A DNA stretch of 64,000 nt from Kappaphycus alvarezii (Eukaryota > Rhodophyta > Florideophyceae > Gigartinales > Solieriaceae): NCBI GenBank assembly GCA_002205965.3, contig NADL03000737.1, forward strand, positions 248,001-312,000, written 5' to 3'. The notes beneath the pieces are model-generated. The model did no database searches and was not told the origin of the DNA. It saw only the letters and a program-made list of their open reading frames with translations. Each line of letters begins with the position of its first letter. Within the stretch, counting starts at the first letter, position 1. Below are positions 44,091 through 58,000 of the stretch, one piece after another. The translations under genes and the position numbers were made by a program.

Positions 44091-44869
44091 GAATTAATGG
44101 GCGAGGGCGTAGTAGCAGTAGTCAGATACAAATCCATGCGAGTATTTTTGCATGTACATAGTATAAGTTTGGTCTTTGCCTTCATACTAATTGATGGACG
44201 CAGTGAACAGTCAAAATGCGATAGAGTCTTAAAATGATATCATGGGCCGGTATTTGGCCACTTAATGCCCGACTTCATCGAGCTACCCCCTCTCTTACTT
44301 CTGTTCCCGCACCATTGCCCAAAACGTCATTTTCTCGTTCAACTGCTGTCTAGCACCGGATTGTCCTCCATCTGGCGGCTTCTGTCTTTTTGATGGAACA
44401 CGGGCCTTGAAATCGGGTTTGCCCACTGCCTTGGTTTCCTAAGGAAACCTCGGTCGTAGTATTGTTGTATCCCGAGGCCAGTCTCAGTTCAGGCTCAACT
44501 GCATCGCAAATAGACGAATTAACGACGGACAGGGTTTCAGAAGCAATGAATTGCAGTGAAAACCAACCTTCGAGCTCAGAAGCAACATGGAGCCGCTTAA
44601 CTTGAGTCTTGGAGTCAATAACAACTTACGGCATGGAAATGATGTGCCTTTCTAACGTTGGCACCGCGCATCCGAAAAAGGTTACAATTTTGCTTCCATG
44701 CAAACAAGATCGGAGGTTTACTTAGGATTGCAAAGAAATAAAATTACAACACGCAGGCCCAAGACGTAGCTGTAGTTTTCCATATGTTGCTACAAGAGAA
44801 AAGTATTTTTTTGACGCCTTTGAATGATTATTGAACGGCAATGCTACATAGGGACATCTTTTTGTTGAA
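44091..44869. other. spacer between two converging element relics
   Basis: No gene recognised. Lies between the 3' ends of the Myb/SANT-like relic and the Harbinger-like relic. Confidence 0.4.
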
Positions 44870-45681
44870 TTAATTCCGTTTTTCGCTTAACAGAGCCCTG
44901 TTATATCCTATCTGCTTATATGGTCGAAGAATATAGTTCCGGTCCCCGTTTATGTAAAAATAACTGTTAGCGATTCTTAGATTACTGTTCAGCCTTTCAT
45001 CAATGTTCGACTGACGATAAACTGTCATATCATGTCTACGACCCTCCAAAGGTTTATGAAAATGAAATTTAAGGAAGTCCAGGATGCGCACCGCTTGAAA
45101 CTTCAAGAAGTTACTGCGCTTACGCCAACTGTGTGTTGCATGCTGTGCGTGACATAATGGACGGGGCTATGTAAACGTTAGTACCATATATTAAACCCAC
45201 GTAGCTGTACAGAGGTGCACCAGCTCTTTGGATAGTTTTAGCATACATTTTAGCCCTTGAAGATAATAAAGTCTCTGTACCGAAAGAACAACTGCTAACC
45301 GTTTTGAAGAAGTGATCTATGGCTTCGTAGAATAATTCGCCAGGCACCGAGGTCATCAAGCCCAACTCTGGTTCCAAATCCCATCAACTTCAACACGAAG
45401 CAAGTAAGTATCCTGCAAAGGACAGCAAATTATAACGCAGAGTTTGTGAAGTATCGCTTCCGTTTTGTGACGTTAAGATGCACTGGACTGCCCATGTTAT
45501 CTATGATTCGAATTATGTCGCCTTTTGAGAACCGAAAGCGCCTGATAAATTCTACGTCATCCAGGCTATCCAAGGAAAACTTGAACATTGCGATCTTAAG
45601 ACGACACTCCATATGTATGGATTCTTTGGCAAGTTCATGCTGCAAATCTCGCAAGAAATAGGCAGTGAAAAGGTTAGGCAT
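44870..45681 (-). pseudogene. PIF/Harbinger-type transposase relic (DDE_Tnp_4)
   Basis: Three minus-strand frames in order: FIRRFRFSKGDIIRIIDNMG (45.55 kb), the helical start of this family; MYAKTIQRAGAPLYSYVGLI followed by YGTNVYIA (45.2 kb), corresponding to the G.iDGTh.i first-Asp motif; and LEGRRHDMTVYRQSNIDERL with SYFYINGDRNYILRPYKQIG (44.9-45.03 kb), the second-Asp and GD.aY segments. The first catalytic Asp is Tyr (codon TAT instead of GAT). Two frame changes. A complete transposase would be about 270-350 residues, so most of the length is present. Confidence 0.65.
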
Positions 45682-48600
45682 ATCAGTTGCACGTTACCTG
45701 ATGACGCGGAGTAGAGATGCCGTCGCCCTTCTCTGATGCTTCGTGGTTGGCTAATCCAATATACGCATTATGAGAGAGGCTTACAATAGTAATCTAGCCC
45801 TCTTATTGAGAGGGTATAAGAATGCCCAAGTCGTGCTCAATTGAGAATAGTATCGACTTTTTTGCAAAGAAGATTTTATTTTTCAACATTTCTTTAGTTT
45901 GCATAGTATCATACACTACTAAGAATCTACCGAACTGAGTTTTCCAAAACCCTATATTGTCATGTTTGGAGAGTGCACACTTGAGTGTGCTTGCGAATAT
46001 TTTACTGGACAGCAGTGAGCATTTCCGAAAGTCTCGAGAACTCAAGAGGCGGGCGACGATGGTAATTTAAGTTTTACGGCATCCTGGGGCTGCGACCACA
46101 GCTTAGCATGAGCACGGCTCCGCAATGGTTCAAAGAAATTGGCCATGTGTACTGAAAATCCAAACTTCATTACTTCGAAATGGAATATTACCAAGCACCT
46201 ACCGTAATGCACAAGCTAAAGCTGACTGCTTATTACAAACCACGACTATAACTGAAATGCTGCGCCGCGTAACTGATTTTAAAACGGACCCGCTCGATGA
46301 AGTAGGTGCAGTTAACCGAACTGGTAAAAAATTGCAAACTATGTCTACCACTTAAAAATCTCGAACCCAACCGGTTCGAGACAAATATTTGCAGAACAGA
46401 AATGTGATAAAGGGAAATCTGACCCACATCTCCGCAGGATTTGCCGAACTGATAAACGTTTATTTTCAAACTTTTATTCCTATATAAAAGCAAGAAAAAG
46501 ATCATCAGCGCCGGCTTGAAGCAGAAGAGAAAATGCATAATGGGAGTCACATAGACGGTATAATACTATCCAAACTCCACTATTCCTTCACTAATAGTTA
46601 TGAAGTGATTTATTACTGGATTCTTTAGATACTGAATTACCTTTGTAAGATCACTAGCTCGATCTCATCTCAGATCTCATTATGGGATCTCAGATCTCAG
46701 GTCGAGCCACTTCATTTTGGCCACCAAGGAGGTCAAAGTTCAATTTTGATTTCAAATTACCTGTATTTCAGCCTATTTGCATAAAATGGGCAACAGAGGC
46801 GCGGGTGAAAAACCGTATGCCCCTTCCAGTTGAAATGTGAACTGGTTAGTGACTGAGTTGTCCTCCGCACGCCGCATGGCAAACAGTTTCATTTTGTCGG
46901 CCTTTTGTATGCAATGATAGCACTAGGACCTGGCAGCCTTAGGAATTCAGGCTCCAAGACGATAATTGCATACAGGGTGAGTGATCAAGCATTTCAAACC
47001 TCACAGTTGTTTACTAACTGGACTACAAATGAATTGATGGTAGAAAATGTGCGACTTGAACCATTGACGTAGACTACAATACGTCCATCATATAGCTACA
47101 TGGCATTTTTCTGTACGTAAACCAAAGAAATTTCTGCATATATCCTTTAATTGAACATCTACCTGCATGTAGTAGCGGTTAAATTTTTGAAAGTAAAAAC
47201 CTTCCGTTCCATCCCTGGGTTGACATTTTGTATGAAAAAATAGCATTTGGATCTGGTAACAGCGGGCTATCATTGTATACAGGCTGTCATTGAACCTAAT
47301 TCATTAATCTATGCAGCAGCAGTATTCAACTACTTTCTTGAGATATTGTTTCATGTTGCTTTCGGCACAAAACTAAGAAAGAACAGTCGGACTGCCAGAG
47401 CTGAACATAGGATTGAAAATCATGAGGGAGGATCTAACATATTTCGGATCTCATCACTTTTCAAAGTTTTTCCAGACGGCTGCCGACCAAAGCAGAATGC
47501 TTTGATGTCTTAAAAGACAAAAACTGAGCAATTTAACGTAAATCATCCCCATGGAAAAAGAAAGCATGTATTTATCCAGACGGAATATCAGAACCGTCAA
47601 CCCTAGCAGGCAGATTACGGCACCTAGTATAACAGTAATAGATTCGTGGCCGTTTTCTGGTTCAATCACAGATTTTTATCTTGTTTCTTTGCACTAAGGA
47701 ATGTCCAATGCCCCTTAATGATTCTTTGCATTGCTCAATTCCCTTTATACAACAATGAATTTTTACTTAAATATATTAATTCAAGGCTTGAAAACACTGT
47801 AGCTTGTATTCTATCATCGTTCAAGCGTAATTATAATTCTTCTGGCGCTAGGTTTGTGCTTGAGAATCTGCTCTCACTCGAAACTGTTGAGGAATAGATA
47901 GCTAAAATGTCCCTCGCATGCTGGGCAATGTTATTTTACCCCTGCTGATTGCTTCTCCAACACTGCAACGGATCTCTCCCTTTGTAGGGATATGACTTGG
48001 TTCTTATAAACCTACGTATCACATCATTTTAAGAATCGTAGAGGCTTTTATTCTTAGACCAATTGTTCAAAAAGATTACTCTCTGTTGTGCGAAGTTAGT
48101 TCTGCTCACTTTGCTCATCCTGATATGGGATTCACACATATCTCCGCAAAAAGCTTGAATCTGATATAACATCAGATTCAAGGCGTGGATAGGACGATCT
48201 GACCAAGGGAGCCAAATCACTGAATATAAGCCTATTACGTAACACGAGCTTGCGCAATATCGTTTGTGCAATCGGGATCAATACTTGATTGTCACTGCTT
48301 GCATCTATTAACGCCTTTTTCTAAAAAATAGTAAATGGCTTCACAGAAATACCTAGAGCCACATAAGACGACTCTGATTGGAATTAGGTTACAGACGCAT
48401 CTGGTTCTTGAAAATTACATATGGCTACCGCCCTTTAGCATTCCACCTCTCTGATAATAAATTATGCAAGTACATGGAATCTATGAAAAACAGCTTTGAA
48501 AACTCTCAGGGCTCCAAAGAAATTCTTAATCATGATAAATATCGGATAACATCCGTTCTATACATCTATTACTGGAAGCGTCATACGCTCACCAATGTCA

Positions 48601-49966
48601 ACTCGCACGGAATCAAAGAAATTGCGGAGTTTGACCTACGTCCTCATGGAGTTAATAGGTGAGCAGATAGCCGAAATATTCGGTCTAATCAGTACTATGC
48701 ATTCTTTCACTGCTATGTATACATGAGCGATGCATCGAATATGAAAATCGTCCAGATTTAACGAACGGCGCGCTTCGGGAGTAAGCTTTCCGAGAATCTT
48801 CGATATTACATTGCAGATATAGCCTTCGTTACCCATCGCGCTTGCTCATTCTTTAGGGAGGATGTCCTACGACCATGTTGCATTAAAAAAATAGCAGATA
48901 TATGTATCCTCCCCGGTGTTAGATGTTCTGAACTACAGAAAGTATAGAACTGTAGACTTTATTTTCCAACTATCATCAATCCAGTGCGCAGTTATGGGCA
49001 TGTAGCCCTTTTATACCTTTGAGGACCACACATCGGCAGTTAGACTTATCTTGCGGGAATGCTTAATTATGTCGACTTATTCTGGATCCGGCATTCGCGG
49101 TGCGGTTCCCTGATTCGACTAATTATATTGAAACGGGATAGAACTTTTAGAAATGAGTCAAAGAGAGCAATTATTTTCAAGAAATAGTCATCCTCTACGA
49201 ATATGAATAGCAAACTCGAACTTATAATTTATTTACATATCTGACGTAAAAATATTTCTTCATTCACCTTTCTTGGCATCTCAACAATTTTCTTTAATCT
49301 CCCCTCCGGCGTAAAACTTTTCGCGATAATTGAGTAGAGCAGAAATCCATGCTTGCGGGCATGTGATCCGAGTGTGGATGTGCAACTGTTGATGCTATAT
49401 TGCGAAGGGCAATTACAGAAATTCTCCTGACAATCATTTACTACAGTGATAGGCGTAAATCAGCCATAGAATTCAGCTGAGGGATCCGAAATTTTCCAGA
49501 GGACGAGCGACTGCTTTCCTCTATTGCTTTCCTCTATTGTTTTTGGGGTGCTGGTGAAAAACGATCCGATGAAGATATTTTTGACTCGGAAGAAGATAGA
49601 TCGGAACTTGAAATTGTCAAGGATTTTCATTAATTTGGTTTACAGGAGTAAAAGGTTGGTATCGCTGTTTCTTTTATATTATTCTTTTGTGGTGTTCATA
49701 TCCATTTCATTCTCTTTTATGATTAAGCGTTTCTACAGGCGCTCGTTCTTCTTGTAGGTGGCTCTACCGGGACGTCGATTACCTCCTCTATATGAGCGGG
49801 AGGAGCTATGGTAAGGTCCGTAGAGAGCGTCTCCACGCAGCGATCAAGCGCATTGAGGGAGAAGAGTGGCGGAGGAAGGTAAAATTGGGGGATTATGGAG
49901 TTTAGCTCCTATAAATATGGCGGGGATTATGAATCAGGTTTTCTCAAGGAGATAATCGATTCGGTA
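45682..49966. other. AT-rich stretch with no recognised gene
   Basis: Short open frames on both strands, none with a motif I can name and none longer than about 105 codons. Probably old element debris. A local GATCTCA repeat is listed separately. Confidence 0.45.
46660..46705. repeat. short direct repeats of GATCTCA(T/G)
   Basis: TCGATCTCATCTCAGATCTC then ATTATGGGATCTCAGATCTCAGG. GATCTCA-type units occur about five times in 45 bp, bounded by CTCGA and GTCGAG, so the block is also loosely inverted. Confidence 0.55.
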
Positions 49967-52021
49967 CAGTGTAACCTCGTTTCCAGCATCACTCACTCTC
50001 CGTATATCCCAGAAACCTGCATAGGATTTTGCCTGAGCGCATTAAAAATATGTGAATATGGTCTGGAAACGCAAGATATCCCGATCCCCGCATAATTGCA
50101 TACCTTTATTTTTTCCCACCCTATATTTTAAGTAAATTTAGTGTCCCGTTCCCCAGGTAATGCATAACGCATGGTCACAGCAACGCATCCTGATTGAAAT
50201 TTTGCTTTGTAACAATCAATTTGTCTACCATTGGTATGCCCAAAGACCGTTTGAGATCAAACGTACAAAAACATGTTGATTCAGCTGAGAGGAATCAAAA
50301 CTGCATCAGGCTGATACTTTCAGCTTTGATGGCACCAGCTTGACCTCACAGGTTTTAAATCACATCTTGACCCTCGGGGGCGTTGGGTAATCATCTATGA
50401 CTCTACTTGCTGCTTCTTTCCTCAGTCTTCCTCCCTCAACGTTTCGCTGCCAAGATGCCACAACTTATCACTGTCCGACAAAAACAGCGAATAATTGCTG
50501 AGCACGAGCGAAGGAAGGAGAAAAAAGAGCCACAAAGCCAGAGTAGCCTTGCCCTGTGCGCACAATGTACCTTTAATTTGTCAAAACCCACGATCAAACA
50601 ACCATTTCCCGCATTCTGTCCTCCAAATCGACTTATGAAAATCTTCCACCTTAAGGGCACATTCAAGAATCTACGTTCAGCTGTCGCCCTAAGACTTGAG
50701 CGTGCCCTATTAACGTGGCTTTCAGATAGGGTCGGTCAGTGAATTCAGGTTAGTGGGGATATTTTGACACACAAGGCCTTGTTACTGATGGGTGAAGCAA
50801 TTAAGCATCTATCTAACTAAAGTTTCCGAAGGGCTGGTTACACCGTTTTCAGAAGCGACATGGGATTAATTTTCTTCGTGTACATGGAGAAGCACTTAGT
50901 GCCGCCGACACAGCTTTGACACTGGCCACGCCTAACATTCAGGCAAAGATTGGTGAACATTCCCGGAAGGAAATATGGAATGCCGATGAGTTTGGACTGT
51001 TTTACAGGCAGCCATCTGGGTGGACACTTACAGATAAACCGGTATCTGGGATGAAAAAGGACAAGACCTGGATTACGTTCCCCGCATGTTGTAATTGGGA
51101 TTGGTCCGAAAAGTATCCCATGATGATTATTGGAAATGCCGAGCATCCGCGGCCACTTGGAGGTAAATATGGCCATGAACTTGGTTTTTATTACAAATTT
51201 CACAAAAAAAGCGTGCATGAATCAAGTGCTGTTCTTTGCTTGGCTTTTACGTCTAAATAACTACGTCGGGAAAACAAAAGACAGGAATATTTTGCTCTTT
51301 ATTGACAAATGCTCGGCACATGGAAGTAAGGACATTCTTCCAGTTTTGAATAATGTTGATGTTCAGTTTCTGCCACCTAATACAACCAGTCGCATCCAGC
51401 CGTTGGATGCTTGCATCATTGCAGCTGTAAAGGCTAAGTTCCGCCGCCGCTTATTGTTCCGCATTTTTGATAATATGGATGCTGGGAAGAAGTCCATTTA
51501 TCATGTCTACATTCTGACCGCAACGAGATGGGTGGAGGAAGAATGGCATCTGCTGTCGAATTAAGTTATATCACATTGCTTTAAACATTGCTTTGGGGAA
51601 CAGCGTGATGCAGACAATGATATTTTAAGCCAGATTGGAACGGAAACGAGAGAGTAAGTTGTCCGGGATTTACGAGAGCATGGTGTGCAATTCAACAAAA
51701 TGTCTTAAGTTGTCTTCATAGTCCAGAAAACGAAGATGAAGTTATTCAACGGAAAAAACAAGGAGATGGGTCAGTTTATTGCGGAAGTGTCAAATGAATA
51801 AGTGGAGGAGAATGGTTCAGATGAGAAAATTTTTGTGGAGGAAGTGCCCAATTTAGAGGAGGACTTGAAGTGCCTTGCGACTGCTCGGGACGTCCCGGAA
51901 CGTTTAGGGAAGATTGGTTTCGGTGTTAGGAAAGTGATTCTAGGCTGCCAACGAGCTCTGAGGCTGCAGAAGCAGTCCTAGTTGAGCCAGACGACGATTC
52001 TAGACCATTTTAGGAAGCAGT
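49967..52021 (+). mobile_element. pogo/Tigger-family DNA transposon
   Basis: The likely left end is CAGTGTAACCTCG at 49967, preceded by TA (the pogo/Tc1 target site) and similar to Tigger terminal repeats. The right end was not found; the transposase frame stops near 52.02 kb. The element contains the transposase pseudogene at 50407-52021. Confidence 0.5.
50407..52021 (+). pseudogene. pogo/Tigger transposase (CENP-B-type HTH + DDE), disrupted
   Basis: The N-terminal piece (50455-50810) starts MPQLITVRQKQRIIAEHER and contains the CENP-B-type HTH segment LERALLTWLSDRVGQ.IQVSGDILTHKA. The DDE core follows: IWNADEFGLFYRQPSGWT (50.97 kb, first Asp), KDKTWITFPACCNWDWSEKY, FIDKCSAHGSKDILP (51.30 kb, second Asp) and PPNTTSRIQPLDACIIAAVK (51.37-51.43 kb, third Asp). 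The C-terminus (51.55-52.02 kb) has ISHCFKHCFGEQRDADND and an acidic stretch, ending QTTILDHF. Stops lie near 50740, 50818, 51563 and 51655, and a frame change falls near the A7 run at about 51206. All three aspartates survive, so it is the best preserved transposase core in the window. Confidence 0.8.
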
Positions 52022-55000
52022 AAAATTTCCCCTGCCTTCATCATACTCCCGTTCTTTTCATACCAAACCACTTGACCAAGATCCATGCTGACAACGGGGC
52101 TACTTTGCATCTGGGTTCCTCGCGTTAGATAAAGCTGGGATATGAATTGGATTCGGGGTCGCTCACTGACAATAGAGATATGGTGGATGTTCATCATACA
52201 TACTAGGACAGCATCGTCTCCATCCTTATCTGATTCTTAATTCTTCCAGATGCAAACAAATACCTCTCCCAGTTCAAAAATGTCATTTACCGCGCAAAAG
52301 ATGGACGAACATTTCCAAAATGTCAATTTCAGGGCAAAAATGGACAAGTAAATGGCAGTCTTAATCTATAAACCTTTCAATACAGCACCTCAGACTTTTC
52401 ACCACCACAAATTCGCTTCCATTCTGGACTTCTACCGAACGAAAACGACTATACTACAGTTTTAGACTCAATAATGACGCCGTCCATGATACCATTGGAT
52501 CCAGGAGACGATATTTAGTGCGCTGCCGGGTATAGTTTTACAGATAGAATCCTCATATTAAGTAAACTTTAGTGCTGCTTGTTTTCCTGATAAGTGTTAT
52601 AGGATAAATTGCAGCTCTGAATTACATAGCTGAGATGGCATGCTGCTCTGGTTGCACTGGAACTGTAATGCTGAATTTATTTTTCCATTTTTTAAAGAAG
52701 AACGCTGTGCAAAATATTACAGCAGTGCTGCGCTCACATTGAAACTGTTTGGTTCCTCTACAGATTTGAAGCCGTCGAAACTCTGCATAACCGGGAGGTG
52801 CGGAAGAAATAGTGGGAGAACTTGGGGGCTCCCAAACCCGAGCGGGACATTCATCAAATCGAGACGCCCACAACAAAGGGTAAAACAAGTTAAAAATGTT
52901 TCCCTTATATATTAAATAGTCACCACGAAGGTACCTCATAGTGTAACTAATATTATATAAACGCATTGAAAACATCATCTAGAACCTCTCACTTTAATTC
53001 TCCGTGAAGCCACAATAAACTTCTGCAGAGCCTTTTTCGCTGGAAATGACTCACAAACTGAGCGTTTTGCTTCATATTTTACTATCACCGATTTTGCCTT
53101 ACTCCTAGGCTCCCTTCTATTCGCTGGTACAGTAAAATGATAATCGTGCCTGCCGAACCATTTCACGCGCATTCAAACTATCATAAAAGTTGACTGGGTA
53201 TCCGCTAGCCTATCCGTAACAGTAAATTTGATGGACAGAACGAGAGAGAGGGAGCGAGAAAGCCATGAAGAGGGTGAGGGAGAGAGCGGGAGAGCATAAG
53301 AGAGAGAGAGAAGCGTAAAAGAGTGAGGGACCGAGAAGGAGAGATGAGAAAGGAGAAGGTGGTTGGGAACTTTACTCAGGTAGAAGATGGAGAGAGACCG
53401 GGCTTATATAGACTTCAAGAAGAGTCGACTGATGCTTTCAGTTGATCGCAGGAAGTTTCCAGAAGACATGTAGACGACGGTGAGTGTCTAACCCTAAACC
53501 TGCTTGAGATGATCTAAAGTAGATCAGCTCAAGCTCACAGCACTGTACAGAGCATAAACATAACGGTCAAGTTATAGGCTGAATGTTAAAGTACAGTAAT
53601 ACCTGTAAGCCTCTTTGAGAGTTGTCAGCTGTCAGAAAAAGGCAAAAAAGTTAAATTAAACTAACAAAATTAACCCTCGTGTTCCCCATGTAGTGCATAA
53701 ACAACAAGCGAAATGTCGCTCTGAAAATCTTTTATCGGAAAAGTTCTGGTCTCTTTTTCTCTATTTCGATGCTTCTTATTTCTTAGAACCTTTTGCTCAA
53801 ATTTTCAGAAGCGATTGATGGTGTAAGTATGTGCTTTTTTTTAAATTTCAATTTTCTGCGCATTGATATTACCATTTTACATAAGTTCAGGGATTGTCGA
53901 TATGCTGTCCTTAGCTTGTCTGGATGCAGAATAGAAAAGATACTGTTCTGTTTTGGGGTTAGATGTGTACATTACTTTCTATGACTCCCTGAAATTAAAA
54001 CTTATAGAAGTGACGTTCAGATCTGTGCATACTGCTTGGTCGGAGATGTGCTTGACGAGTCTTCTGATTTTAACTTAGCAGGATGCGAATAACTTTATAT
54101 TAAGGAAGTGATGCTCCCTGATAGATTTGTGGTTTCACTGATTGAATTAAATGATCGACAAAATGAAAGGAACTCATTTGTTGACTGAAATTGATTTGAC
54201 TAGTTTGTGGTGAGTTGATGTCAAGCCTTGTAAGGCAGGGGCGATCCTTGGTTGAGTGCGTTAGGAGAATAGCACAGGAAGACTAAGAGATCAGGGAAAA
54301 TAATTTATAAGTCGAAGAGTTTGGAAATAGATTAAAGCGTTTGTAGTTCTATTATATTCAGGTATAGAGTGAATAGATGCAATGTACAGAAAATACAGTT
54401 ACTATCTACTGAAATTAGGGTGATTTTTTAATATAAGCAGTAGAGCTACAGAATTTCACGATGATGATAAATGACTGGCTGCCTGTTGTTAAGAATACCT
54501 AAGTATAAAAATAGTAATGTAATCAGTTCCGCAAGCTCCACTGTATTTTGGTGTCAAAGTACTCTCTTGCTTGGTACGTCTGGTTTGGTTGTGATAGGAA
54601 AGATGTAATCAACTATCTTTCTGTCCACTCCGGCGTGCCAACTCTCCTATCCAAACTCAGCAGAAAAATATTGCCTGTATACATATATCATATTTCGAAA
54701 GGATTAAATATCAATTACATATCTGGACGCAAGATATGCCCCCATGATATGTGCCCACGATTCACAAATCTTTAGTCATGCGATTACATGGGCCTAGTTT
54801 CGGACTCAGCAAGCATATAATGAAAAATTGAAGTAAAGGAAGCCTTCAGAACCTCCAACAAGCCTGCAGTCAGCGATTTGCAAGGATATGGAGTCTTGAT
54901 ATGGATAGAAAAGCACAGTAAATTGGTTGTTGTTAAAACTCGAGTTATATCTTCTGAACCTCTTGTGTAATACCCGGAACCATCTTTTGCTCAAAAAATA

Positions 55001-58000
55001 TCCTCAAAGATTTATCAAATATTTCCAGTGTTTATTCAGAGAGAAGAAGCTCCAAATTAGTTCAGCCGTAGGGTGTGGAGATTGTAAGGGCGGCAAAGGT
55101 TGACAAGAAATGACCACCTATTGGGAAGATATGGTCACAAAGTGTAGTAAAGCTCTGGCGAAACCACTCCAGAAGATGGAAAAGTAGAACTACTTACTGA
55201 AATCAGCGCGCAACTTTGCGAGGAGAACAGTTTTTCCGATGAAGGAAGTGTAATAGTTCCCGAAGGTAGTTTTCAAACGTTTTATCAAAATTATAGACTA
55301 AATGAAAAGGGAGCTCCCCCTTTGGCTCACTCTGTCATTGAAAATCTGAGCGAGAGTTCTTCTTGGAGGGGGATGAGATGATTGATTGAGACAAAAAATT
55401 TTGTAGGGTGCATGAAAGCGGGAAGAGGAACGGTTAGATACTCTCCACCGCCGGCTGGAAGGACAACCATGTTATTATATTTGGGAGGGCAATCTATTCT
55501 TAAAACTTTTTTATTTTTGAAACGGAGGGTACCGTTAATATTTGAAAGCAAATACCTGAGGGATGTGAAAATATATTCACTTCTCCTCCCTTACGGTTAT
55601 TGGTTTGTGATGAAGGAAGTGGTTGATTTTGGCCAATTTTTTGAACCAACGTTTGTGTTGAAAGGGTAATAGCGAGATCTTTTCAAATAGGCTAGCGATA
55701 AGGTTATATTAGAGAATCAATTGAGATGTAAAAACGTCTGGAATCCGGAAATGGGTTCTGGAATACCTTTGAGAGGAGCATGGTTTTTCTTATAGCTTGT
55801 TTATGTAAAACTGTTTAAAGGGTTAGTTAAAACATTGCTGATGGCACACAGCGTGTCTCTGAGTTATATAGCGCTTTATTTAGTACTAAAGGTTGCATTC
55901 CTGGATCGTACTCGAAAAATGGCGAAATTATTCTGAATTAATTGCAAAGTCTTAATGAATCATTCCTCTGCTTTGTTTCAGACTTTGTCACCACGGGATG
56001 GAAGTATGGATAAAAATAAGTTGAGGAAACGTTTCTTCAAAAGTTATTTTACATCCCTGTTATGTTGATGCACCCAGGACTAGTATGTTCCGGCAGTTTC
56101 ATAGAGGGAATATTTCAATCCGGAGCACGATTAACAAAAGTCTGAAAAGAAATAAAGTGACGACAGGAGGCTTTCACAGAGTAAATTATAAGCCTTGGAA
56201 CTGGGTTTCCTCGTAGCGGCTCCCGTAGTCTGTAGTCCATGATCATATCCATCGGGTACCCCTAAAAAAGATTGAAGAGGACAAATAACTTAACGATTAC
56301 TCTGAATTTCGGTAGACTCGGGCATATTACTGTCCTTCACAGTGTGTTCCACGTAAATTATGCTGTTATCAGCAGTCGGAGATGTATGTTACTTTAAATA
56401 TTCCATAATTACGCTAACTGGGAAGCGAAATAGTAATAATTAAAGTCGAGGACGAATAATTTGCTCGACAAATACTTTCGAGCATTGCCTACAGATAAGA
56501 GGAACAGTTTAAATTATATTTTTCGTCCTTGCTTCGGATCAGGAAAGCATAATAAGATATGAAAATTGGTGGAAAATTCTCGAGATAGCTATCTATATTA
56601 CAGTATGTCAACTCAAATCCTTTCTTCGACGAGATCGAAACGGGTATGCTTCGAAAGTTCTTGTTTTCGGTCCAAAAAACCCTTAGAAAAAATAATTTCA
56701 GTCCGAAAGAAACTTTTTATCACGAGGAATGGTCTACTGTGCTCCTGAGTATCATAGTTTTGAGCCAAAATTTTTATAGGCCAGAATTATGGGATTTGCT
56801 TGGAAAATTTACCAATCATGATTAATATAAAAATGGAAGGAAGTCACGCTAGATGTACCCTAACCCGAATTCATTGATCAAACATAGCTTTGGGCTAATT
56901 CTGGGTGCGATTAATGAACTTGAAGTAGAAATTAGAAAGAATTTACACTATGAAAGATTACATGCATTTGACGTAGCCCTTGTGGTTAGCGGATGGCTAA
57001 GCACTACGTAGATTATTGACAGTCGTAACAAATTTGGAAGAATCGATTGACCAGTCGGAGATAACAAGGTACCATGTTGCCGATACGCCACCGTGAATGG
57101 TCTTAGATTGGATGGAGGTTGTAGTCTTCTCGATTTTTCGGATTTCGTGAGTGTTTTGGATATGTAGCTGCACAGTAGAAATTTCCTTTGGGATTCAAGA
57201 GAATTGCGGGCACTGGAAGGATTTTCGGACGGATAGATCTATGAAAAGGAATGGCAAGATTTTGGGACTGGAGTCTTGTGATCCAGCAGTGATAAAAAGG
57301 TCACGAAGTTGAGGTGAAAGATTGCCAGCCACGTAAATTGTTTCTTCTGTAAATTAGCTTTCGTTGTTTCGAAGTGCAGAATAGTCCCAAGAATTATCCG
57401 AGAAGGGGTGAAGAGAGAACGTATTCAATTTCAAAGTCCTACCAAAGTATCGGAATTGAATATTTTATCTGACCAAAGGGTAGAAGGTGAAAGTCAGGAC
57501 ATAAGAGAGAATGTAGGCTAGAAATGATAACCGAAAGAGTGCTAAAATCAGGGCAAGCATTGAAATGAAACTGATTCTAGGTTTGTTGCGGGTAGGTTAA
57601 CTAGCAATTGAGTAAGTAATAAAGGGGATAAATGTATTTACAAAACTTCTGGGAAATTTTTTTTGAAATTTGGGATGATCACATCTCATGTGACCCGGTG
57701 TAATGTATTATTTTACTCTAGAATGTCTAATTAGGTACGCAGATCGTTGCAAAATAATTAGTGCGGAGCTATGAGAGGCCCCCATTGCTGTTAAACCAAT
57801 AGTGATAGGAAACACGGGGGAGGGGGGAATTTGGGAAAACATCAACTGAAAAATACTCATAAAACAAAAAGCGAACACATGATATGTATAGTTTTCTTCA
57901 TCACTATAAATCGAAGTTAGTTTTCTTCTGGAGAGACAGCGGATAAAATAAGCTTAATAGTGCGATCAGATTGGCGCGTTGACAGAGACCCCTCAATCGG

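Noticed and set aside
46359-46381. TCTCGAAC/GTTCGAGA inverted repeat resembling a T-arm
   Set aside because: Only an 8-bp stem with a 7-nt loop in AT-rich debris, without the rest of a tRNA.
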